This document shows positions 10,745-20,600 of a DNA stretch of 27,637 nt, one piece after another (the stretch's first letter is position 1; every line of letters begins with the position of its first letter). The notes under the pieces were generated by a model, which worked only from the letters and a program-made list of their open reading frames with translations, was not told the DNA's origin and did not search any database. The DNA is taken from positions 407,584-435,220 of the forward strand of contig JH153300.1 in the NCBI GenBank assembly GCA_000226015.1, in the 5' to 3' direction. The stretch is from Mnemiopsis leidyi. Taxonomy: Eukaryota > Ctenophora > Tentaculata > Lobata > Bolinopsidae. The translations under genes were made by a program, and so were the position numbers.

Positions 10745-12251
10745 ATGTCTGAAGCTTTAAAGAAGGAGCTAATATTTTACGGCAGTTACCATAGTGATGC
10801 CATGAACAAACTGATCCACGCCGTTTGTGTACCCCTTCTGCTTTGGACTGGTAAGTCGTCTTAGTCGTTAATTTTCTGTGTTAGTTATAATTCGGACGAT
10901 ATTGCTAGAGACGAACAATTTGTCCTCCAGTCTTGAACCCCCTTTATTTTACAGTTTAAAAGGGCCTGCAATTACCCCCCCCCCCACCCTTCTTATACAA
11001 ACACTGCTATAAAACACCGCCCCAGGGCCTGCAATTACCCCCCTTCTTATACAAACACTGCTATAAAACACCGCCCCACTCAGGGATGGCGATGTTAGCG
11101 CCAGTTCACGTTACCACGGTAACGGTTTCCACTCTCACTGTAGACCTTACTGTTGCTTACATCGCTACACTTATCTACATACTCTACTACATCTACCTTT
11201 GTCCAGCTGTTGGTCTTATCACTCTACCTATACTATCTGCAATGGTTCGCCATGTGTTTCAATTGCGTGAAATTTGTTGGAAATTTATTAGCTTCCTCTC
11301 ATTTTCCCTAAAAAGTGACATCAATTCTTCAAGAAATATATTTCAACAATAAACGTACATATATTTAAACAAGAAACTATTCTTTAACGTAAGATCTCAA
11401 AACCAATTTACGTCACTTTTAAAGATCTAGTTCTAACTCCACACAGGCTTACGGAGCACACGGTTATTGGAACACAGACTGCGAAAACAAAATGTTGTGG
11501 CTGATAGGAATACATGTTGTTTCCTGGATTGCTCAATTCGTTGGTAATGTAAAGAAATTGTGCATGGTGTGTAAAATAGGGACTTCTTCGTCAGTTTTAT
11601 GATGAATAGGACTAATAGAGCTGTCACGTACATCTTGTAGCAAGTGAAACGCGAAATTGAGGCAGTAAATTTTCGCTTCTGCTAGTTTACTGAGAACTTG
11701 CAATCACCTCATTTAGACGAAATTGACAAATTTTGTACATGTATAATATGCATTGTATATGCTCCTGCCCCTCCCCCTGAGTTACACATCCGTTAACTTA
11801 CTTCTACCCTTCCACAGGTCACGGAAAGTTTGAAGGAAGACGGCCCGCACTTTTCGACAGTTTAACCCAAGCTTTCCTTACTGCTCCCTTCTTCGTATTT
11901 TTCGAGTACTGTTTCTTCTTTGGTCTATTTCAGGATTTACACCATGAGGTTTGTTTAATCAGCTTGACTAGATGAAATTAGACAAGAGTGGGTAAGGGGT
12001 GGTTCCTTCATACTTATTAGGCTTGCATTAGTTTTTTGGTGGTCAAATGCCTCACATAGGCCACTTGAAAAAGGTTTACAAAGACGTTCTACCTCTCCCC
12101 AAGAATTGTGACATCCCATGATAGTGTATATTGTATTATGTAAACCAACTACCGATCGCCTCACCGAGTAAAATATTAAAATTATAACTTAAATTTAAAA
12201 TTTCAGGTACAACGGGAGATCTTCAGAAACTCTCACAGAAAATCAGACTGA
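10745..12251 (+). CDS. Mpo1/DUF962 family membrane protein (predicted ER 2-hydroxy fatty acid dioxygenase)
   Basis: There are five exons: 10745-10850, 11084-11244, 11447-11543, 11818-11948 and 12207-12251. Phases are compatible and the product is 179 aa. The N-terminus has the family pattern Y-H-x4-N-x3-H (His16, Asn21, His25) followed by VCVPLLLW. The second signature is GHGKFEGRRPAL (residues 122-133), followed by LTQAFLTAPFFV. Four hydrophobic segments lie roughly at residues 26-36, 55-86, 104-122 and 139-160. Yeast Mpo1 is an Fe(II)-dependent dioxygenase of the ER that shortens 2-hydroxy fatty acids by alpha-oxidation during phytosphingosine breakdown. The conserved histidines seen here are the likely metal ligands; activity in this animal is inferred. 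Exon 2 is the least conserved part and its N-terminal portion is Thr/Val-rich. A possible poly(A) signal AATAAA is at 12788. Confidence 0.92.
10961..11077 (+). repeat. Tandem duplication at the end of Mpo1-like intron 1
   Basis: Two units beginning AGGGCCTGCAATTACCCC, at 10961-11023 and 11024-11077, differ mainly in the length of the C-run (the first carries a CCACC interruption). The second unit ends six bases before the exon 2 acceptor, so the duplication lengthened the intron without copying the AG. Confidence 0.93.
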
Positions 12252-13222
12252 AGTGCTATATACGGAATGCTATTCGTATTTTACAGATGATGTTGTGTTC
12301 AACATTAAGGGGAAATTTTTAAAGTTCTGTATACAAAAGATCGTGACATTGGTGTTTTCTAAACTTCTGAGGTTTCAATTTTGTTGGAACTTCGTTACTT
12401 TTAGATCTGTTTATATTTAACTTACTGCAATTGTTACTGTTTGTGATTTCTAGAATCTAATTTGTAGATTTAGATTTAGTTGCTAGATTGAATTCTTGTG
12501 TTATAATTAATTAGGGGGCAGGTCTATAACTATAAGACACCCCTACCGAATAGGGCGCACCTTGTAACCTTTGTTTTTATTCAGGAATGTTTTCCGTTTG
12601 CACAAATTAGCAAATTGTTTCACATGCGAAATTATCTGGTATATTGGTTGGTTCCATGTTTTCATTATGCTCACCAAGATCATACTTCTGAAGTTTTGAG
12701 TTGTGCGACCGCTGTTCTTAGCATTTGTGTACTTTTGATTAGTCTCAACCATAATTTGAAGTTTCTTTTTGTACACAAATCCTAGGGAATAAAAGACTGC
12801 AGATTTTTTCAGTTTGTGTAAATTTTTTGTAATTCTTCCCGAGCCTAATGTTTGTTAAAAATTTGGTATTAGAATTTGTGTCTCGTTTGTTTTTCATTTA
12901 GCCGTACTTATCCTAGGTTTGAATTGTTTATAATCTTAGCTTTAAGCAGAATTCTACCATCAATAAATAAAGAAATAACAAGTTGTATATTTGTTAGTGT
13001 TCTAACAAGAATTTGAATTTTATGTAGCAATTGTAGCTGTTCTTTTGTGCAAGATTTCGTCCAATTATACAGTTCAAGGATTTTACAGAAATAATAAACG
13101 GTCAATTTGGTTAATATGGAGCGTTTATATTGCAATCGAAACGGACGTCATACCATTACCAGTCCATGTTATATTCATATTCAAGTAGATATACCAGTCT
13201 ACAAAGAATACATTCCAGCAGT
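12252..13222. other. Intergenic region between the Mpo1-like gene and AP4S1
   Basis: This is AT-rich sequence without a recognisable gene. AATAAA motifs occur at 12788 and about 12964 and could end the upstream transcript. The short minus-strand frames are low-complexity Lys/Asn/Ile-rich translations of AT-rich DNA and were not accepted as genes. Confidence 0.5.
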
Positions 13223-13983
13223 ATGATAGAGTTCCTGATGGTGTGCAACAAGACAGGGGCCGTCAGGGTGTCCAGGAGCTACTCTAACCGTCCTCTCCCT
13301 GACCCCCGGTCTGTCCTTCATGACTGTCTCAAGAGAAACAATCCTAATCAGGTTTGTTACTCAACTTTCTTGATTTTTAAATCTCAGCTTCGCTTTTAGT
13401 TCACTTTTACTAAACTACCAGGTGTCTGCACTTTCAAAATCTTGCTTATAATTTATGTGCCTAACTTCAGTCCCATTGTTGTGCACCACTAATTTTGACC
13501 CCACTTTTCAGTGCCCCCACTTCCTGATGATGGACGGTACGGAAGAAGTCAGGATTATATTCCGTCAGTACGCTTCTCTTTTCTTCGTGTTGGGCGTCTC
13601 TCCAGATGACAACGTCATGGCTCACTTCGCTTTTATTCACAATTTGGTGGAGACTCTCAACTCTTATTTTAGGTGGGCAGTAAATGTTGTCAATGTTAGC
13701 GTACAGCTGCTGGTATGATACCATTTCTGAGTGCTACTCTCTACATTTTATGATTTCCGTACATTTTATGATTTGCGTACATATAAAACTTCTATACTTA
13801 AACTAACTTGTATTATTAACTTATTTCAGCAACGTTTGCGAGCTGGACCTGATGCACAATGTCGACAGAGCACACATGATTTTGGACGAGATTGTAGTTA
13901 ACGGCTTTATCACGGAGTCAAACAGGTCACGTGTTCTAGCTCCTATAGCTATTCTCGACAAAACTGTCGATAAAGTCAGCTGA
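13223..13983 (+). CDS. AP4S1: AP-4 complex subunit sigma
   Basis: There are three exons: 13223-13351, 13512-13672 and 13830-13983. Phases are 0 and 2, and the product is 147 aa (human AP4S1 is 144). It is the small sigma chain of the AP-4 vesicle coat at the trans-Golgi network, which exports cargo such as ATG9 in animals. The longin-like fold is spanned by [12 protein letters not shown] at the N-terminus, [15 protein letters not shown], and [13 protein letters not shown]. The final block [42 protein letters not shown] identifies AP-4 over AP-1, AP-2 or AP-3. Human AP-4 sigma ends ...VETNRARILAPLLILDKMSES, whereas AP-1/AP-2 sigma have a different C-terminus. The start ATG has A at -3. An AATAAA at 14586 may be its polyadenylation signal. 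Confidence 0.95.
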
Positions 13984-14585
13984 GGGGATTTATAGGTTAG
14001 TAGTTGAGTGTGGGTTGATTTGAATAATGTTTGAACTTTTTTTAGAACAAGGAATTGTAGAAGTCGCAGGTTGAGGTCAAACCTTAAGACTTTCCTCGGA
14101 ATTAATTAATGTTAAATGGTCTTAGGTTAGAAATTTGCATAGTTTGTCAGTTATAAATCGATTATAAAAACTGTCATAATTGGAATATTTTTTGAGGATG
14201 AAACTTCGTCATAACTACGGATAAGATTTGCAGTTTATTTAATGTTTGATTAACAACCTTTACCTTAATTTGTGAAGCATGCTAATCAAACAAATATCTT
14301 TTCAGGAACATACTGCTGAAGTTACGTCCTCTTGCTTTGGAAAATCTTCATATTGTTCAACTTCAAGTGATGAGATTGGGTACATACTACATAAGGGTGA
14401 AGTGACAATCAGATCTGTGTCGATGAGAACAAGAATACTTTTTTCTGCAGTGTCCAGTCAACATCATTAATCACAAACTTGGTATTAACATTGACAATCA
14501 GATTCTAGAAATCAACGTGCGACGCTGTCGTGATTAATTAATGCTATTAGCTGTTACTGTTTTGTTTTCGTGCTGTTTAAAGATT

Positions 14586-14591
14586 AATAAA
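14586..14591 (+). terminator. Candidate poly(A) signal for AP4S1
   Basis: This is a canonical AATAAA followed by a GT/T-rich stretch (TTTTGTCGTGC), about 600 nt after the AP4S1 stop codon. No other strong coding feature separates them. Confidence 0.4.
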
Positions 14592-14727
14592 AGTTTTGTC
14601 GTGCACATAACTTGAGAGTTTATTTGTTTCTCACTGAACAAAGCCCACTGCTATTGAAGTATAGATTAGGAAAATTATCAGAAAAATTCGTCAAAAGTGG
14701 ATTTCACTATCATGTGGTTGCAAGTCT

Positions 14728-14829
14728 ATTATCGGACAACCTGAAATTATTATATCAGCTCTTATTGAATACTGAGTTATCATCGGATGACCTGAAAATA
14801 TTATATCAGCTCTCATTGAATACTGGGTA
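14728..14829 (+). repeat. 51-bp imperfect tandem duplication
   Basis: Two units of about 51 bp share ATCGGA-ACCTGAAA-ATTATATCAGCTCT-ATTGAATACTG and differ at several bases. Period 51 keeps an open reading frame through both units, but no gene context supports translation. Confidence 0.85.
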
Positions 14830-16596
14830 AAAGATAATAGCATCTTTCGTGAAAATTATCCCTCGATGATCTCAAAACTGAGTACAACTGCTGATTTCTT
14901 CATGTGCTGTACTTCAAGTGTTAAATGTTGATTTGAAGATTGGATGAAGATTGATTGTCAATGTCATCGCGATTAGCGAATCCTGAGTAGAACTTGTTTG
15001 TTACAATCAGAATCGGCGAATACCAGAGAAAAGGAGATTTGTTTATCGCAATTAGCGAATACCATAGAATATGGAACCAGCGGTCCGAAGTCTGCAGTAA
15101 CTCAATGCGGTAAGATTCAATTTACAATTACTTTAGTGCATGTTGCAGTCGAGCGCCACAATTGCACGTTACTTATTTGTCACATGTATAAGTATTGGTG
15201 TTACGGGGGATTATTTTCTCGACAGCATAATATATCAAACACATTTCGTGCGAGTTGTACATATCATACTAGCTCGCGACTGACCACTCACCATTTCTAT
15301 TGCTTTTTCTTGTCAAGATTTTGACCGGTCGAAGGCAGGTCGGCCACCCCCGTCTGGCGTTTTTGTTGATTTGCGGCCACAAACTCCGCCTCAACGTTCA
15401 TTGGGGGAATGTTTACTACTTCGAGGTCGCCTGATTGTGTACATGGCGAAAACAATTGCATTTAAATTTGACATATTTTGCTCGTTTGCCGGTTTTAAAA
15501 CGGACCGCCTTTTAAAATTGTGCGTCTATTCATCAAGTGTCTTGCGGAGATCGGACATGTCTCAGTTCATCAAACATTTCATTAACTCCTCACTTCGCAC
15601 TCCGTCAGTGAGCTGCTTCTTGTGAATTGTTAATACGCCTGCATTTGAAGTCACAGTATCGCAATGGAACTACACGTTCTTGTTTCTAGCTGGTCGTCTT
15701 GCTATCGAACTTTCGGACTGAACGATCAGAACTGATGAATGATGTTCAGGTGTTGAAACTTGAATGTCGCTGTTGGCGTTCGCGTGGTGGATTTAAAAGT
15801 CAGGGTACTCGTTTTTTACTGATTGCAGTTGAATTATCTTGTGAACTTTTACTTTTAGATTTTAAACCCTGTTAAATATTTCAAGGTTGTTTTGTCAATG
15901 TCAGTTTGAATTGATCATCAAAGCAATTCCGAGATTATTTTTTCTTCGAATCTTGTACATGATTGCATATCATCTGTGATCATCAAGCGCGTTTCGGTGC
16001 GAGAAGCACAACTGCTGTTTGTCGAATAATACAATCACCGTCTCACGAGCAGCTATTTAACTGGTGTGCCTTTCAGGCCATCGTGCTTGACTGATTTTCG
16101 TTTAGTTTTAACGTAAAGAAGCCTTAACCTAAGAAACCGTTAGAAAATATTCAGTAAACTCTGAGAATGAGATGCTCATCCTAAATAAAATTTGTCATCC
16201 TTCAAGTTTTGTTCTCGCCGCTTTTGTAAAGATCTAGATTCTAGACTATTAGAATTCAACTGATGGCAGTTTTGTGCTCGGCTTTCGGATTGTGATTAAT
16301 GTGGTCAACTTATTTTTGCGATTAATAATTTATTCTCTCTTGTTCGATTCATGATGGCTTTGTATACGTTTATAAAGTAAAACGCATCATTTTAACACTG
16401 TATCATAATCAATTGTATCGATTCGAGCTGAATTGGTTGAAAGTTGGCGTTGGAGTTGGTTAAAAGTTGTTGGTTTCTCCAACAAAACGGCGTGTAGACT
16501 TCAAATTTTGTCTCTTTCGCAAGGATTTACTTTGCAAACGTTATATGATAATCTTCATTGTTCTACATCCGACATCTTGTAGAACTCTACGTAAAT

Positions 16597-16803
16597 AGGT
16601 TTTGCTACTAATAGTTTTGCTACTAATAGGTTTTGCTACTAATAGGTTTTGCTACTTATAGGTTTTGCTACCAATAGGTTATGCTACTAGTAGGTTTTGC
16701 TACTTATAGGTTTTGCTACTAATAGGTTTTGCTACTAATAGGTTTTGCTACTAATAGGTTTTGCTACTAATAGGTTTTGCTACTAATAGGTTTTGCTACT
16801 ACT
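16597..16803 (+). repeat. 16-bp minisatellite, about 13 copies
   Basis: The unit is AGGTTTTGCTACTAAT, with variants CTTAT, CCAAT and CTAGT in some copies and one copy a base shorter. Variants cluster in the first half, and the last six units are identical, suggesting recent expansion at that end. It passes into an AATACTATACT-type AT-rich microsatellite at about 16801-16866. Confidence 0.97.
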
Positions 16804-17084
16804 AATACTATAATAATACTTCTAATACTATACTAATACTATACCATACTAATACTATACTATACTAACAACATGAGAAAACTGCACCACCCTCATAGAT
16901 GATAATGATAATTGAAGCTGTACATTGATTGCCATTTTCATCAGACCCCAGGACCTTCTTAGGGTTACACTTACATAATAAGGTGATGGTACACTGATGC
17001 ACACATCACATTCACAGTGCACAACCGGTTACCTGATCTATGTCAAAGTTCTGTTCCATGTTTTAGTTACAGCCCCTAAGTGAA

Positions 17085-17595
17085 GGTTTAGTCATTTGTT
17101 GTTATGATTAAGTCACCTTGGTTAGGATTTAACTTTAGTCATCGTGGTTATAACGGTCAAGTCGCATCGTTACAGTTTACTAAACCGTATAGTCCCCTTG
17201 GTTACGCGACGGTTATTGTCCCAATTTACGGTTTTTTACTCTTGTAGTTCCCTTGGATTGCGGTTGACTCGCTTGGTTACTGTCTAGTCCCGTTTGGTTA
17301 CACTTACAGTTTAGTCCCTTCAATCACAGTTTATTCTACTTGGTTATGGTGCTGTGCCCTTGGTTACGTTTTAGTCCCTTTTTACAATTTTACGGTCTAG
17401 TCGTATTGGTTTCGGCACAGTTCCCTTAATTGAGGTCTAGTTCCCATAGTTACGATCTCGTCTCCATAGTTACGATCTCGTCTCCATAGTTACGATCTCG
17501 TCTCCATGGTTACGGTCCAGTCCCCATAGTTACGATCTATTCCCCATGGGCCATGGTTACGGTGAAGTCCCCATGGTTACGAAACACTTTACCCT
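17085..17595 (+). repeat. Degenerate minisatellite next to the ARM-gene first exon
   Basis: Roughly 20-bp units of the type GGTTACGGTCTAGTCCCCAT run for about 500 bp. They are highly degenerate at the left and nearly identical at 17450-17510 (CATAGTTACGATCTCGTCTC repeated). The array ends within about 20 bp of the first exon accepted for the ARM-repeat gene, so it lies in its promoter, 5' UTR or an upstream intron. Confidence 0.85.
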
Positions 17596-17603
17596 TCCAG
17601 GAG

Positions 17604-20600
17604 ATGGTACAGACCAGGTACTCAGTACCGGCGTTCAGCGAGCCGGCCCTCTCCAGAGAGATGGAACCTGGTACCGGACCTCCCTACCGGATAGAGGAGC
17701 TGGAGCAAGTTAAAATGTACCCCCAACTCAGGCATTATAGGTCCGTTGTGTGATTTTAATATTCGTCTTTATAAGTCATTATAACACTATAAAGCATAGA
17801 TTTATAAATCGTTCAAATCCTATCATAATTTTCACACTTATGAACTTAATTGTGTTATTTGCAGAAATATAAGCGCAGACTATCACACTTTAGTTTATTC
17901 GTCTAAGAAGATTTTTAAACATTATTTCGTATAACATTTAACTTTTATTTACACAGTTGCACGCCATTTCTCAAGATCATGTGTAGTTTATGGCACGGTA
18001 TGACCACTTGTTAGCGATGCATATTTAATTTGCGGCATACCGCTGCATTTGAGAAATGCGCAAGCACGTCAAATGATGGTACCAATAAGGCCTGGTTTTG
18101 TGGTTTTAAAGTTTGCAAGAAAATTCTGCGACGTTCTCGTGTGTGTCAGTTGTCATTACGCTCCATGTGACGCGTAGGCTGGTCTAACTTTTTAAATTCC
18201 ATTGTCCGTTTTAATATCACGATTTTGTGGTTTAAAGTCAGCTGACTGTTGAAAATGAATGTCAAGTGTATCCATTGATCGTTAAACTTGTTCGTAATTT
18301 GACCCAAGATATCAGAACATGGATATCTACTATGTACTAGAGTACTTCCATATTACTATTAGGTGTACTAGAGTACTTTGCATGTTACTATGAGTTTGAG
18401 GTGATAGACCCCAAGATCTGAGGATTCAAACTACATCGATGGACGCTTTTGTTTGAAAGTAAATCCGACATTATAAACGGTAATGCTAGTAGCCGATAAT
18501 TAAACCGCGGCCATTGCATAGAATTGAAAAAAGGCGCACAGAATGAGAAATCCCGATGGGGATTTGGGCCATTCCAATATGAGCCCAATCAAATTTCAAG
18601 CGATTAGCATTTGAAATGTGGTATAGTATGTCCCCCGGTAGTTCATCCTGCAACTCGATAAATGTACTTTCTTGTTATGATAGTTTATATCTTATATTTA
18701 TATCTTTATATATGTATTATGTCTTATGTTATATTCAGACCTATACAGTGCGTATGTATCGGTTTGTCCCATGTACATGAAATACACAATATTTATAAGA
18801 CCTTATATTCACAATCCTATATATACCTTATATTCACAATCCTATATCAGCGTTGTATTTGGAATGCAAGGACTGAATCATTACAACGGCATGTTGTACT
18901 TGTACGTTAGATGTGCTGTGCCACCTGATAGATATCAAAATCTCAACATGGAAATTCTACATAGAACTACAGAAGAGAAATCTTCCGTAAACAGTTTATA
19001 TTATCTGCAGATACTCAAACTGTTGAATATTAGCAATTTAACATCCTGAGTTTAATAATTGCAGACAATGTTGGATAGTGATGGAAAGATCACCATTCAC
19101 TATTCAGTATGCATACTAACCTAGATATAGAGATCTGTATATTTGACCACTAACGCTAAACTACAATCTCCCCAGATTAGAAGAAAGCTACAAAGTTAGC
19201 CAAGACTGGAAGAAGCTAACTAACACTAAACTACAATCTCCTCAGATTAGAAGAAAGCTATAAAGTTAGCCAAGACTGGAAGAAGCTGTCCATCCCTCTC
19301 CGTACCACCGACTCCGCCTCAGTAGCCGCCCCTCAGAACCGTCTGAACGACAACTCTCGTCCCACCACCCCCGTCCCAGTGCGTCCCATAGACTTGTACA
19401 GATCCAGGCATGAGTTCCAGGACAAGGACTCTCTGTCGGGAAAACTTCGTCAGATTGACTTGAGGTAGAGGTATTTTCGTGGAGTGTAATTTATTGGAGT
19501 TAAATTAGAGTAAAGTATACAAATCATATATAATATGATTTTCAGTGCAATGTAACTTTAGCATAATTTTGATTCTTGATCACAGTGCGGTTTCTTCAGT
19601 ACAGCTCAGATTTCGTTCAATTTGCCAATGATTCATAAACATGATAAAATTTCTTCACTCAATAAAGCTTCTGGCCTTTTCACTTCCTCCACTTCAAGGT
19701 TGTCTCAAGCGAAAGAGACCTTCAAACCGCGACTACCACGCGAGAACACACACGTGTGTGGTAGCGAGTTTCCTGAGGGCATCTTCCCCCGTCCCCAGAG
19801 TGCGATTACCAGGTCTTTAGAGAAACGGGCGAGGAGGGAGGCTCTTAACTACTCTGTGGTGAGTGTCCTAGTACAGCTATCAGTTTCGTTTACTGCTTGT
19901 AGTGACTTAAAGTTAAAACCTAAAGTAACCAGTAGGTACTAAACATAGTAATTCTGAAAATCCGAATACATCGACCGACAGTAACCACTAGTAACCACTA
20001 GTAATCTCTAGTAACCACTAGTAATCTCTAGTTACCACTAGTAACCACTAGTAACCACTAGTAACCACTAGTAACCTCTAGTAACCGCTAGTAACCACTA
20101 TAGTCACCACTAGCAACGACTTACCATATCCCTACATCCCAGAACCAGCAGAAGATATACTCCGAACAGAGCGGATGTACAATAAACTACCCCATACCTC
20201 TGAAAATATTCGGCAGTTGCAAACCCATCGTTCTTCGGACTTGGGAGAGGGTATGCTAAATTTAATAGAAAAGGGACTCTTCACTCTTGTGGAGGGGTGA
20301 CGAATTTTAACCAATCATAAGCAAGGAAGCACTACTTTCTAGCTTCTCATTGGTCAAGATTTGTGATTCCTCCCCAAAAGTACCTTCATCTATTTAGCGT
20401 GTTTATATGATTATGATTGCTTCCCATGCCAATAGATAACCCTTATATCATTCCCCAGATAACCAAAACATACATGATTTAAAATTCAACGGCAGAATTT
20501 TTGAACCAGGTCAACAAAATTAAACCACAAAAAACTTCTCGATCTCCTATAAAACCTTCTATAAAACTATCTATAAAACTATCTTATTTTCAGCCCTCCT

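Larger units (their letters stand above)
13984..16596. other. Gene-poor region between AP4S1 and the ARM-repeat gene
   Basis: It contains the AP4S1 3' UTR and then about 2 kb with no recognised gene. The region at 15300-15400 is relatively GC-rich (CCGGTCG, GGCCACCCCCGTC) and opens an 84-codon plus frame without known domain. Short GCGAATACC-type words recur around 14970-15065. A tandem duplication lies at 14728. Confidence 0.45.

Noticed and set aside
13467..13724. An 85-codon minus-strand gene
   Set aside because: It overlaps AP4S1 exon 2 in antisense, and the sense strand is clearly the conserved one.
14612..14830. A small repeat protein (LLYQL units)
   Set aside because: The repetition comes from a 51-bp DNA duplication. 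No upstream start context or splice partner was found.
15371..15625. An 84-codon frame in a GC-richer patch
   Set aside because: It has no recognisable motif, and the higher GC content alone explains the lack of stops.
18662..19049. Two overlapping plus frames of 82 and 107 codons
   Set aside because: The translations are Tyr/Ile-rich from TA-repeat sequence inside an intron and contain repeated DNA words.
16597..20116. CRISPR-like arrays among the tandem repeats
   Set aside because: Units are contiguous with no unique spacers, and the surroundings are clearly animal nuclear genes.
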